64,000 nt of DNA from Pseudotabrizicola sp051200875 (lineage in GTDB: Bacteria > Pseudomonadota > Alphaproteobacteria > Rhodobacterales > Rhodobacteraceae): positions 1,302,001-1,366,000 of the forward strand of contig NZ_CP195191.1 in NCBI RefSeq assembly GCF_051200875.1, read 5' to 3'. The notes beneath the pieces were generated by a model, which was given only the letters and a program-made list of their open reading frames with translations, was not told the origin of the DNA and searched no databases. The first letter of the stretch is position 1. Every line of letters begins with the position of its first letter. This document shows positions 34,042 through 44,016 of the stretch, piece after piece. Position numbers and translations under genes: made by a program.

Positions 34042-35550
34042 ATGATCCTTTCCCCTTCGTTTGAAGAGTTCGAGCGCAACTGGAACCAGGGGAAGAACCA
34101 ATTGGTCTGGGCCCGGCTGGCTGCCGATCTGGACACGCCCGTCAGCCTGATGCTGAAGCTGGGAGAGGCACGCAAAGACACCTTCATGCTGGAAAGTGTG
34201 ACAGGCGGAGAGGTGCGAGGCCGCTATTCCATCGTCGGACTGAAGCCGGATCTGGTGTGGCGCTGCAATGGCACAGCTTCAGAAATCAACCGTGAGGCAC
34301 GGTTCGACACCAATGCCTTCCGTCCGCTGGATGGCCACCCGCTGGAAACCCTGCGGGCGCTGATCGCAGAATGCGCGATCGACATGCCCGAAGACCTGCC
34401 CGCCGTGTCATCGGGCCTGTTTGGCTATCTGGGCTATGACATGATCCGGTTGGTTGAAAACCTGCCGAATGTGAACCCCGATCCAATTGGTCTGCCGGAT
34501 GCCGTTCTGATGCGGCCATCGGTCATTGCGGTTCTGGATGGGGTCAAGGGCGAAGTAACTCTGGTTGCACCTGCTTGGGCCGCCTCTGGTCTGTCAGCGC
34601 GTGCTGCCTATGCCCAAGCAGGCGAACGCGTGATGGACGCGCTTCGCGACCTTGACCGCAGCCCTGCCGCACAGCGTGATCTGGGGGAAGTCTCGCCCGT
34701 GGGCGAGGCCAAGTCGAACTTCACCAAAGATGGCTACAAGGCCGCCGTGGAAAAGGCCAAGGATTACATCCGTGCAGGCGATATCTTTCAGGTCGTTCCC
34801 AGCCAACGCTGGGCGCAGCGGTTTGAACTGCCGCCCTTTGCGCTCTACCGCAGCCTGCGTCGCACGAACCCTTCGCCCTTTATGTTCTTTTTCAACTTCG
34901 GTGGCTTTCAGGTCATTGGCGCCAGCCCCGAAATCCTTGTCCGTCTGCGCGATGGCGAAGTGACCATCCGTCCAATCGCAGGCACTCGCGTGCGCGGCGC
35001 GACGCCAGAAGAAGACAAGGCGCTTGAACTGGATCTTCTGGCTGACAAAAAGGAATTGGCGGAACACCTGATGCTGTTGGACCTTGGCCGCAACGATGTG
35101 GGCCGGGTGGCAAAGGTCGGCACCGTTCGCCCGACGGAAAAGTTCATCATCGAACGCTACAGCCACGTCATGCATATCGTGTCGAACGTGGTGGGCCAGA
35201 TCAAGGATGATGAAGACGCTCTGTCAGCTTTGCTGGCGGGCTTGCCTGCGGGCACGGTTTCCGGTGCGCCCAAAGTTCGCGCAATGGAAATCATTGACGA
35301 ATTGGAACCCGAAAAGCGCGGCGTCTATGGCGGCGGCGTCGGTTATTTCGCAGCCAATGGCGAGATGGATTTCTGTATTGCGCTTCGAACGGCGGTCTTG
35401 AAAGACGAGATGCTCTACATTCAGGCGGGCGGCGGCGTGGTCTATGACAGCGACCCCGAGGCGGAATTCCAGGAAACCGTCAACAAATCCCGCGCTTTGC
35501 GGCGCGCGGCCGAAGATGCGGGCCGGTTCGCCGGACGCGGCAACAGCTAA
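34042..35550 (+). CDS. trpE: Anthranilate synthase component I
   Basis: A 502-residue enzyme converting chorismate plus ammonia (from TrpG) to anthranilate in tryptophan synthesis. The feedback-binding ESV segment is MLESVTGGEVRGRYSIVG near residue 52. The catalytic core includes IRAGDIFQVVPSQRW, PIAGTRVRGATPEEDKALE, LMLLDLGRNDVGRVA and AGLPAGTVSGAPKVRAME. No trpG, trpD or trpC follows within the window, and the next gene is the DegP protease, so trpE is split from its usual partners here. Confidence 0.95.
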   Translation: MILSPSFEEFERNWNQGKNQLVWARLAADLDTPVSLMLKLGEARKDTFMLESVTGGEVRGRYSIVGLKPDLVWRCNGTASEINREARFDTNAFRPLDGHPLETLRALIAECAIDMPEDLPAVSSGLFGYLGYDMIRLVENLPNVNPDPIGLPDAVLMRPSVIAVLDGVKGEVTLVAPAWAASGLSARAAYAQAGERVMDALRDLDRSPAAQRDLGEVSPVGEAKSNFTKDGYKAAVEKAKDYIRAGDIFQVVPSQRWAQRFELPPFALYRSLRRTNPSPFMFFFNFGGFQVIGASPEILVRLRDGEVTIRPIAGTRVRGATPEEDKALELDLLADKKELAEHLMLLDLGRNDVGRVAKVGTVRPTEKFIIERYSHVMHIVSNVVGQIKDDEDALSALLAGLPAGTVSGAPKVRAMEIIDELEPEKRGVYGGGVGYFAANGEMDFCIALRTAVLKDEMLYIQAGGGVVYDSDPEAEFQETVNKSRALRRAAEDAGRFAGRGNS

Positions 35551-35700
35551 GTTCCTCGCGCCGGCTCCCATCAATTCACAAGCCTTTGACCCCCGGTAAC
35601 AAGGTTTGCAATGTGGACAGCTTTGCCCACATAAAGAGGTCGTGACGCTTCGGGGTCGAGCCCTGTGGCCGACCGCCTGATACGAAAAAGGAGTTCAGGA

Positions 35701-37179
35701 GTGCAGACCAAAGCCATCTCCATCCCACAGCCTGCGCCCATGGCCGCAAGGGGCAAGGCCATACTGCTTGCTCTTGGTCTTGGCCTTGCGATGACATTAG
35801 GCCAAGCCCAAGGGGCATTTGCCCGCGGCGCACCAGAAAGTTTCGCCGATCTGGCCGAACAGATCAGCCCCTCGGTTGTGAACATCACCACTTCTGCCGT
35901 CGTCTCGGCACCCGCCCAAGGCGGGCCGATGGTTCCGGAAGGCAGCCCCTTCGAAGACTTCTTCCGCGATTTCATGGATCGCAACGGCCAAGGCCCCGAC
36001 AATTCCCCGCGCCGGTCCGAAGCGCTTGGTTCGGGTTTTGTGATCTCGGAAGACGGTTACATCGTGACGAACAACCACGTCATCGAGAATGCCGATGAGA
36101 TCGAGATCGAATTCTTTTCGGGCAAGCGTCTGGACGCCAAACTGATTGGCACTGACCCGAAAACCGACATTGCCCTTCTGAAAGTTGAAAGCGCAGAGCC
36201 CCTGCCCTTTGTCCAGTTCGGCAATTCCGACCTGATGCGTGTTGGGGATTGGGTCGTCGCCATGGGCAATCCGCTGGGCCAAGGCTTCTCGGTTTCGGCC
36301 GGGATCGTTTCAGCCCGTAACCGCGCTCTTTCGGGCACCTATGACGATTACATTCAGACCGACGCCGCCATCAACCGTGGCAACTCGGGTGGCCCCCTGT
36401 TCAATATGGACGGTCAGGTGATCGGCGTGAACACCGCCATCCTGTCGCCCAATGGCGGCTCGATCGGCATCGGCTTCTCGATGGCCTCGAATGTCGTGAC
36501 CAAGGTCGTCGACCAGCTGAAGCAATTCGGCGAAACCCGCCGCGGTTGGCTGGGCGTTCGTATTCAGGATGTGACCCCGGATGTGGCCGAGGCAATGGGG
36601 CTGGCCGAGGCCAAAGGCGCGCTGGTAACGGACGTTCCCGATGGCCCGGCCAAGGATGCAGGTATCCTTGCGGGTGATGTCATCACCACTTTCGCAGGCC
36701 AACCCGTCGCCGATACCCGCGATCTGACCCGTCGCGTGGCCGACGCCCCGATTGGTGAGGCCGTTCCGGTCGTCGTTCTGCGCGAAGGCCAGACCCAGAC
36801 CATCCCGGTCACCCTCGGTCGCCGCGAAGAGGCCGAGAACACCCCGGTTCCGGCTGCTGCCGAAAAGCCGGCTGAACCGACCGAGGCGGAAATTCTGGGC
36901 CTGACCCTGATGCCTGTGACCGACGCACTGAAGCAATCGATGGGCTTGCCCGCCGATGCAGAAGGTCTGGTCGTCTCGAAGGTGGATGTGGCCTCTGAGG
37001 CCTATGCCAAGGGCCTGCGCGAAGCCGACCTGATTACCGAAGCCGGTCAGCAGAAGATCGTGCGCCTAAAAGACCTTCAGGACCGCGTTCAGGAAGCCAA
37101 GGATGCGGGCCGCAAGTCGATCTTGCTTCTCGTCCGCCGCGGTGGCGATCCACGCTTTGTGGCTCTTGGGATCGAATAA
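35701..37179 (+). CDS. Do-family periplasmic serine protease (DegP/HtrA/MucD)
   Basis: A 492-residue periplasmic protease-chaperone. There is a signal peptide (about residues 16-41, LLALGLGLAMTLGQAQGAFA). The trypsin-like domain has the triad in TNNHVIENA (His), TDIALLKV (Asp) and GNSGGPLFN (Ser). Two PDZ domains follow (about 285-370 and 395-490). Start GTG 35701 was chosen because AAAAGGAG sits 7 bases before it; an earlier in-frame start lacks this. The 150 bases between trpE and this gene probably hold its promoter, with a small ATGTGG/CCACAT inverted repeat at 35611-35632. Confidence 0.93.
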   Translation: MQTKAISIPQPAPMAARGKAILLALGLGLAMTLGQAQGAFARGAPESFADLAEQISPSVVNITTSAVVSAPAQGGPMVPEGSPFEDFFRDFMDRNGQGPDNSPRRSEALGSGFVISEDGYIVTNNHVIENADEIEIEFFSGKRLDAKLIGTDPKTDIALLKVESAEPLPFVQFGNSDLMRVGDWVVAMGNPLGQGFSVSAGIVSARNRALSGTYDDYIQTDAAINRGNSGGPLFNMDGQVIGVNTAILSPNGGSIGIGFSMASNVVTKVVDQLKQFGETRRGWLGVRIQDVTPDVAEAMGLAEAKGALVTDVPDGPAKDAGILAGDVITTFAGQPVADTRDLTRRVADAPIGEAVPVVVLREGQTQTIPVTLGRREEAENTPVPAAAEKPAEPTEAEILGLTLMPVTDALKQSMGLPADAEGLVVSKVDVASEAYAKGLREADLITEAGQQKIVRLKDLQDRVQEAKDAGRKSILLLVRRGGDPRFVALGIE

Positions 37180-37203
37180 GGCTGACGCCTGACAAACCAA
37201 AAT

Positions 37204-37236
37204 CCGCCCGGTGCCAAAAGCGCCGGGCGGTTTGCT
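37204..37236. terminator. Terminator after the serine protease gene
   Basis: An 8-bp stem, CCGCCCGG (37204-37211) with CCGGGCGG (37223-37230), has an 11-base loop and a short T stretch after it (TTTGCTTT). It lies between convergent genes and could work for both. Confidence 0.8.
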
Positions 37237-37269
37237 TTCCGGACCAAGCCATGCATAGGCGGCCCTTGT

Positions 37270-37911
37270 TCAGGCCTGCCCGATTTCACGCAAAAGTTGG
37301 TCCCGGAAAACGATCAGGAAGGCGGCGCGCTCTTTTGCCAGGCGGCGGCCTGTTTCTGTCTGCATGGTTCCAACCAGCTTGAACAGTTTGACTTCCAGGT
37401 GGTCCAAGGCAAACGCTTTGTCATCCAGGGCCCGGTTCTGGGCCAAAGGGTCCGTCTGGTCGAACAAATCCCGTCCCAAAGCCCCCGAAACGGCAAACAT
37501 CCGGGCAAGGCCGATGGCCCCCAAGGCCTCCAGCCTGTCCGCGTCCTGTAATATCTTTGCCTCGCGCGTCTGCGCAGGCAAACCCGCAGAAAAGCTGTGT
37601 GCCTCAATTGCTCCGTGAACGATCGCGCAACGCTCTGGGGCAAAGCCATGATCGGTCAGCCAGCTTGCCGCCCGGTCAGCGGAAAGCCGTGATGCAAGGT
37701 GCCGGTCCGGCGCGTCCTTGGGCAGGTTCACCAGATCATGCAGGATGCAGGCAAGGTCCAGGGCCTCGGCATCGACCGGACCTTCGGCCTTCGCGATCTG
37801 ACGCGCATTCATCCGCACGCGGGCAATATGCCCAAGATCATGCGCCGAATCCTTGTCTGCTGCCCAAACCTCTTGCAGTAAGACAAGCGCCTTTTCGGCA
37901 AGCTCTGTCAC
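37270..37911 (-). CDS. HD-domain phosphohydrolase
   Basis: A 213-residue soluble metal-dependent hydrolase. The HD signature is seen as DSAHDLGHIARVRMNA (first His) and DLACILHDLVNLPKD (His-Asp pair), followed by a helical region and KILQDADRLEALGAIGLARMF, which gives the last Asp. Substrates of this YedJ-like group are not certain (nucleotides suspected). It overlaps the end of the lipoprotein gene by 4 bases. Confidence 0.88.
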   Translation of the reverse strand: MTELAEKALVLLQEVWAADKDSAHDLGHIARVRMNARQIAKAEGPVDAEALDLACILHDLVNLPKDAPDRHLASRLSADRAASWLTDHGFAPERCAIVHGAIEAHSFSAGLPAQTREAKILQDADRLEALGAIGLARMFAVSGALGRDLFDQTDPLAQNRALDDKAFALDHLEVKLFKLVGTMQTETGRRLAKERAAFLIVFRDQLLREIGQA

Positions 37912-38453
37912 AGGCTGCTCCGATCTACCGCGATGATGCCCAATTCCTGAGCCGCCGCGAGCGAAAGCTGCGGGCTGTCAAGTCCTCGGTCGATCTGGAA
38001 ACGGTGAACAGCCTCACGCGTAGGGGCGTCCAATTCGCCGGAAACCGGCAGCAGGTAATAGCCACGCGCTTTCAGGGCACGTTGCAGCGTTGCGACGAAA
38101 TCCACGGTCCATTCCTGCGCGCATGGGGCACGAAACCAGATTTCCTCACGTTCCTGCACAATGCGCTGATGGGTTTCGGTCCGATAGCTTGCCGGGGCAA
38201 TTACCGCGCCATCGGGGCCCAATTTCTCGGGTGAGGTGACGATCTGTTCGGTCACCGTTTCCACCACCATTGGCGTGATGTCCGACGCCCAACAGGCCCC
38301 TTCCGGGCTGGATGGCGGGCCGGGCTTATCCAGCCGGATCAGTTCAGCAGAAAGATCGGCACGCGTCGGCGCCTCTGGCACATATTGGCCAGGGGTCTTG
38401 CAGGCCGAAAGAAGCAGGCCCGCCAATAACAAAAGGGTCGTGCTGCGCGTCAT
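37908..38453 (-). CDS. Putative lipoprotein with peptidoglycan-binding domain
   Basis: A 181-residue lipoprotein. The signal ends in the lipobox LLSAC (Cys about residue 18). The C-terminal 60 residues form a PG_binding_1-type repeat (FVATLQRALKARGYYLLPVSGELDAPTREAVHRFQ). ATG 38453 was chosen because the signal peptide starts there; the frame continues to 38507. It is the first gene of a two-gene unit with the HD hydrolase. The 135 bases after the DnaE2 relic show nothing. Confidence 0.82.
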   Translation of the reverse strand: MTRSTTLLLLAGLLLSACKTPGQYVPEAPTRADLSAELIRLDKPGPPSSPEGACWASDITPMVVETVTEQIVTSPEKLGPDGAVIAPASYRTETHQRIVQEREEIWFRAPCAQEWTVDFVATLQRALKARGYYLLPVSGELDAPTREAVHRFQIDRGLDSPQLSLAAAQELGIIAVDRSSL

Positions 38454-38588
38454 GCTGCCAGAAATCTGCTCGTCCTTGGCCCCGTTGGTCCGGAACTCTG
38501 GCTGCACCCTAGCCGATTTCGAGGCGCCAGCCTAGCCACTCGCCTCTAGACGGGCGTGAATGCGTGTCCGCGCCGCCACCATTGCTGT

Positions 38589-38999
38589 CTAGGGCTGATC
38601 CCCTGCCCTTGTGCCGTCATGCCGAAAAGATGGGTCCAGCAACCGGTCCAGCAGCGGCGAGATATCCTCGATCGTCTCGGCCACCACATGCACCACTCCC
38701 GCTTCGCGCTGAACGCGGCCCGTCACACGCAACAACCGCCCTGCGATCACCGCGCGACGAAAGCGTTCATAGACCTTGGCCCAGACCACCACATTGCAGG
38801 TGCCCGTCTCATCCTCCAGCGTCAAGAAAATCACCCCCTTTGCGGTGCCGGGACGTTGCCGCACCAGAACAAGCCCCGCCACACAGACCCGCGCCCCAAC
38901 CGATGGCTCCACCAGCCGCGCCGCGGGGATGGCCGAGGGAGGGCGTGGCCAAGTGTTTGGCGGCGGCGTCGGAGTCAGGAAATCAGAGGAGTCTCGCAT
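38589..38999 (-). pseudogene. dnaE2: C-terminal OB-fold relic of error-prone DNA polymerase DnaE2
   Basis: A 136-residue frame. Residues about 33-125 match only the last (OB-fold) domain of DnaE2: VGARVCVAGLVLVRQRPGTAKGVIF, LEDETGTCNVVVWAKVYERFR and RVQREAGVVHVVAETIEDISPLL. DnaE2 is normally over 1000 residues and follows imuA and imuB; all of that is absent. The first 32 residues are Pro-rich and unlike the family. A LexA box lies 2 bases upstream of ATG 38999. The best reading is an internal deletion that fused the old SOS promoter to the tail; a small functional OB protein remains possible. Confidence 0.65.
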
Positions 39000-39001
39000 A
39001 A

Positions 39002-39034
39002 GAACAAAAATAGAACAAATCACGCTTTTGTCCA
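39002..39034 (-). promoter_or_regulatory. LexA (SOS) box and leaderless promoter
   Basis: GAAC-N7-GAAC (39002-39016) is a perfect alphaproteobacterial LexA site. On the minus strand a -35 TGGACA (39034-39029), a 16-bp spacer and a -10 TATTTT (39012-39007) overlap it. Transcription should begin at about the A of ATG 38999, giving a leaderless mRNA. Confidence 0.8.
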
Positions 39035-39117
39035 GTCCCCGCAGCCCCTCTGGCAAAAGCACCGCAATTGTCCTATGTCCGAACAGACCCCGCGTCAGCG
39101 CGAGAAAAGGACGGAAG

Positions 39118-39441
39118 ATGGCGAAGATTACTTATGTGGAATTCGGCGGCAAAGAGCATGTGGTCGAGGTGGCCAACGGTTTGACCGTGATGGAAGGCGC
39201 CCGCGACAATGGCATTCCGGGCATCGAGGCCGATTGCGGCGGTGCCTGCGCCTGCTCGACCTGCCATGTCTATGTCGATCCGGCTTGGGTGGACCGTCTG
39301 CCGAAGAAAGACGCGATGGAAGAAGACATGCTCGATTTCGCCTATGAACCTGACGCCACCCGCTCGCGCCTGACCTGCCAGATCAAGGTCACCAATGCGT
39401 TGGACGGCCTGCGCGTCCAGATGCCGGAAAAGCAGATCTGA
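39118..39441 (+). CDS. 2Fe-2S ferredoxin (adrenodoxin type)
   Basis: A 107-residue electron carrier. The cluster ligands appear as DCGGACACSTCHVYV (three Cys) and LTCQI (fourth Cys), the vertebrate/bacterial adrenodoxin-like spacing C-x5-C-x2-C. It may serve cytochrome P450s or Fe-S assembly. The start ATG 39118 is preceded by GGACGGAAG. The stop overlaps the next gene (TGATG). Confidence 0.93.
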   Translation: MAKITYVEFGGKEHVVEVANGLTVMEGARDNGIPGIEADCGGACACSTCHVYVDPAWVDRLPKKDAMEEDMLDFAYEPDATRSRLTCQIKVTNALDGLRVQMPEKQI

Positions 39442-40145
39442 TGATCCGTAATCTTGCGCCGCTGGCCCTGCTGACATGCCTTTGGGTACAAAGCGCTGCG
39501 GCGCAAGAGATCACGGCATCCAAGCTAAGCCTGCCGACGCCACGATATGACCACGGTGTCTTGGGCGATGCCTTGGAATGGGGCGGGCTGGACCTGACCT
39601 TGGCAGATGGCCGGACCCTGCGTTTTACGCTCCCCAAAACCCGCGTTTTCGAAGACGTTACCGCCCGTTTGGGCGATTTTGACGGGGATGGCACGGCCGA
39701 GGTGATGGTGGTCGAAACCGACATCGCCACGGGTGGTTCTCTGGCGATTTACGACGCCTCGGGCAAGCGCGCTGCCACCCCCCACATCGGGCGCACCCAT
39801 CGCTGGCTTGCCCCCGCGGGATGGGGTGATTTTGACGGCGATGGACGCCCCGAGATTGCCTATGTCGACCGCCCGCATCTTGCCCGTGAACTGGTGTTCG
39901 TGCGGCTTTCGGGCGGGAAACTCTCGGAAATTGCCCGCACCTCTGGCCTGACCAATCACCGCATTGGCATGGACAGCATCGCCGGCGGCACGCGCAGATG
40001 CGACGGCAAGGACAGTCTCGTCTTGGCCAATGAAGATTGGTCTGGTCTGGTCGAGGCGTGGTTGGAGCAAAAGCGTATTGTGACGCGCCCCTTGGGCAAA
40101 GGCACAGCGGCGCGCGACTTCAACGCCGCCCTGAACTGCCGCTAG
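39441..40145 (+). CDS. Secreted FG-GAP/VCBS-type repeat protein
   Basis: A 234-residue protein with a signal peptide (about residues 1-21, ending SAAA-QE) and beta-propeller-type repeats carrying calcium-binding DxDxDG loops, GDFDGDGTAEVMVVE and GDFDGDGRPEIAYVD. A lone propeller piece may pair with cell-surface partners. It is coupled to the ferredoxin gene by TGATG. Function unknown. Confidence 0.8.
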   Translation: MIRNLAPLALLTCLWVQSAAAQEITASKLSLPTPRYDHGVLGDALEWGGLDLTLADGRTLRFTLPKTRVFEDVTARLGDFDGDGTAEVMVVETDIATGGSLAIYDASGKRAATPHIGRTHRWLAPAGWGDFDGDGRPEIAYVDRPHLARELVFVRLSGGKLSEIARTSGLTNHRIGMDSIAGGTRRCDGKDSLVLANEDWSGLVEAWLEQKRIVTRPLGKGTAARDFNAALNCR

Positions 40146-40332
40146 TCTGCAATCAGGCGCGCCAAAGCCACAATCAGCACCCCGATCGTGACTGCCGCCA
40201 AACCCAGTTTGCGCCGCTGATCGCGCGACATTGCGGCAAAAACCGCCAACAACTCTTCAATGCGCGAAGGGGCCAGCGCAAGCGCCAGCCCCTCAATCAC
40301 AAGTACCAGTCCAATGGCCAGTACGACAGCGC

Positions 40333-40336
<4 letters not shown>
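40142..40336 (-). CDS. DUF2065 small membrane protein
   Basis: A 64-residue protein with two hydrophobic segments (about 3-24 and 44-61). The family is often encoded beside hflK-hflC. Its start overlaps the hflC stop by 4 bases, so it is the last gene of hflK-hflC-DUF2065. It is convergent with the VCBS gene, overlapping by 4 bases. Confidence 0.85.
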
Positions 40337-41213
<877 letters not shown>

Positions 41214-41214
<1 letters not shown>

Positions 41215-42401
41215 CAGTTGTTCGCCCCCTGCGTCGCGGCGGCACCCTGCGCGGGTTTGGCCAATTCATTCAGTGGCAGGAAAGGCACCACCCCCTGCCC
41301 GCCTTCACCGCCCTGAACGCCGTCAAGTATGACCTTGTTCATGCCGCCAAAGACACGTTCCATCGTTTCCAGATACATCCGCTTGCGCGTCACCTCCGGG
41401 GCTTTGACATATTCGGCATAGACCGAAAGGAAGCGGCTGGCTTCACCCTGTGCGTCGTTCACGACCTGCGCACGATAGGCCTCTGCCTCTTCCAAAAGCC
41501 GGGCGGCTTCACCACGCGCCCCTGCCGTCACACGGTTGGCATAGGCATCAGCCTCTTTCTCGAGCCGGTCACGTTCTTGCTGAGCAGCCTGCACTTCGCG
41601 GAAGGCATCAATCACTTCGCGCGGCGGGTCGGCCTTTTCAAAGTTCACACGAATGACCGAAAGACCCGCGTCATAGCTGTCCAGCGTCGCCTGAATTTGC
41701 GTCCGAACATCTTGGGCAATCGCACCGCGATCCCGGTTCAGAATGGGCGACAGTTCCGAACGGGCGATGATGTCACGCATCGCCGATTCCGCCACAGCGC
41801 GAATGGTGTTTTCCGGATCAGCCAGATTGAACAGGTACTTCGCCGGGTCCGAAATGTTCCAGACCACCTGGAAGCCGATGTCGACGATGTTCTGGTCGCG
41901 CGTCAGCATCAGACCGCCATCCTCGCCACCCCGGCCAATGCCGATATCGGTCTGGCGTTCGTTCGTCACCTGAACGATTTCCGCCGTTACCAACGGCCAA
42001 GGCGCGAAGTTCAGGCCCGGATTGCCAACGGCCGAGAATTCGCCAAGGAACAACTCAACACTGCGCTCTTCGGGCTTGACCGAATAGAACGACCCATAGG
42101 CCCAAACTGCCACGGCAGCCAAAGCACCCAAGGCAAGGCCCTGCTTGGTCACGCGTGGGCCGTCCGGCCCACGGCCAGCACCACCGCCGCCGTTATTGAA
42201 CCCGCCACGGCCCTTGCCGCCCATCAGGACGCGCAATTGCTCTTGCCCCTTTTTCACGATCTCGTCGATCTCGGGCATCTGGCCCGTATCGCCAGGACGC
42301 CGGCCTCCGCCTTGCGGACGACGATCACCGTCGCGCCCTTCCTTGTCCCGATCATCACCGCCCGAGCCGCCACCGCCGCCCCAGGGACCTCCACTAGCCA
42401 T
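41214..42401 (-). CDS. hflK: HflK, membrane protease regulator
   Basis: A 395-residue SPFH protein and partner of HflC. The N-terminal 80 residues are Gly/Arg/Asp-rich and cytoplasmic (GGPWGGGGGSGGDDRD), then one transmembrane helix (about 87-103), an SPFH domain (PEERSVELFLGEF) and a helical coil ending in the Ala/Gln-rich tail. It starts the hflK-hflC-DUF2065 operon. Confidence 0.94.
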
Positions 42402-42487
42402 CCCGTGTTACCCTTCGTTGTTCTTTCGTCTCAATAACTGGTCATTCTGCCCCGAAATTCAAGCGAATGTCGGTCAAATGCCTGAAT

Positions 42488-43924
42488 TCATCCGCGCCGA
42501 ACGGGCGCGCGCATCGTCACCAGCTCTTCTGCCATAGTCGGGTGCACCGCGACCGTCCGGTCAAAGTCTTCCTTGGTCGCGCCCATCTTTACGGCAATCG
42601 CGGCCATCTGGATCATTTCACCAGCTTCCGGCGCAACGATATGACAACCCAGAACCTTGCGGGTTTCTTGGCTGACAATCAGCTTCATCAAAACCCGCGC
42701 ATTGGCCCCCGCAAAGGCCGTCCGCATCGGGCGGAAGCTTGTAGCATAGACCTCGATTGGTTCTTGTTCGCGCGCCTGTTCTTCGGTCAGTCCCACGGTG
42801 CCCAGTTCCGGCTGGGTAAAGACCGCCGAGGGGATTAGATCATGGTCCACGGGCGTTGGCTGGCCTTCGAACACCGTTTTTGAAAACGCCATCCCTTCCC
42901 GAATGGCGACCGGGGTCAGGTTCACGCGGTTGGTCACATCGCCAATCGCATAGATCGACGGAACCGCTGTCTGGCTATAGGCATCCACTTCAATCTCGCC
43001 GCGACGTCCGATCTTGACGCCCAACTCCTCCAGCCCCAAGCCGCCCGAATTCGGGCTGCGGCCCGTAGCAAACAGCACGGCATCATAGACCGCCTCATGG
43101 CCATTCGTCGACTTGACCCAAACCGGGCAGCCTTTTTCGCCCGACGTCGGCAACAGATCAGAAGACGAAGACACATCCGCCCCCATATCCGCCTCGTGGC
43201 CCTTGACCGCAGCGGCCTCTGCCATCTCGACAATATTTGTGCCCAGATGCAGGTCGATCCCCTGCTCTTTCATCGCCTCGGCCACCAATCCACGAGCTTC
43301 TTCATCAAAGCCCCGCAGAATTTGCGCGCCCCGATAGAATTGCGTGACCTTGACGCCCAAACCGTTCAAAATACAGGCCATTTCACAGGCTATGAACCCA
43401 CCGCCGACGATCAGAACCGATTTTGGCAGCTTGTCGAGAAGGAAGATGTCATCCGACACCAAGCCCAGATGGGCATTTGGCAGATCAGGCCGCTCGGGCC
43501 GACCGCCGGTTGCCACCAGAATGTGCTTTGCTGTTACGCTTGTCCCGTCTGACAGGCGCACGGTATGGGCATCTGCCAAACTTGCACGGGCGTCGTAAAT
43601 CTTGATCCCCGAGCCATCCAGCAATCGGCGGTAGACCCCCTCTAGCCGGTTCAGTTCGGCATCCAGCTTTTCACGAAAGGCCATCCAGTCAAAGGTGCCA
43701 TCGGGAATATCCCAACCATAGGCGCGGGCTTCTCCCGGCATTTCGCGGAATGTGCTGGCAAAAACCATCAGTTTTTTCGGCACACAGCCCCGGATCACGC
43801 AGGTTCCGCCCATCCGGCTGTCTTCGGCCAAGGCGACCTTCGCACCCGTCGCCGCCGCCATACGCGCCGCACGCACACCCCCGGACCCGCCCCCGATCAC
43901 GAAAAGATCGACGTCAAACGCCAT
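42488..43924 (-). CDS. gor: Glutathione-disulfide reductase
   Basis: A 478-residue FAD enzyme reducing oxidised glutathione with NADPH. The FAD loop is GGGSGGVRAARMAAATGAKVAL, the redox disulfide is GGTCVIRGCVPKK, the NADPH loop is ILIVGGGFIACEMACIL-like, and the C-terminal catalytic VHPTMAEE is present. An additional hydrophilic stretch of roughly 20-25 residues (about 43130-43205, with SSSSDLLPTSGEKG) sits before YDAVLFATGR; usual Gor proteins are about 450 residues. Start ATG 43924 has family support. Confidence 0.92.
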   Translation of the reverse strand: MAFDVDLFVIGGGSGGVRAARMAAATGAKVALAEDSRMGGTCVIRGCVPKKLMVFASTFREMPGEARAYGWDIPDGTFDWMAFREKLDAELNRLEGVYRRLLDGSGIKIYDARASLADAHTVRLSDGTSVTAKHILVATGGRPERPDLPNAHLGLVSDDIFLLDKLPKSVLIVGGGFIACEMACILNGLGVKVTQFYRGAQILRGFDEEARGLVAEAMKEQGIDLHLGTNIVEMAEAAAVKGHEADMGADVSSSSDLLPTSGEKGCPVWVKSTNGHEAVYDAVLFATGRSPNSGGLGLEELGVKIGRRGEIEVDAYSQTAVPSIYAIGDVTNRVNLTPVAIREGMAFSKTVFEGQPTPVDHDLIPSAVFTQPELGTVGLTEEQAREQEPIEVYATSFRPMRTAFAGANARVLMKLIVSQETRKVLGCHIVAPEAGEMIQMAAIAVKMGATKEDFDRTVAVHPTMAEELVTMRAPVRRG

Positions 43925-44016
43925 GCTTTGCCCCTTATCTTTCACTTGGGCCAAGGTATTTCATAGCCAATGCGCCTTGACCAGACCGGGCGCGGTCTTG
44001 TGAACACCGCGAAAGA

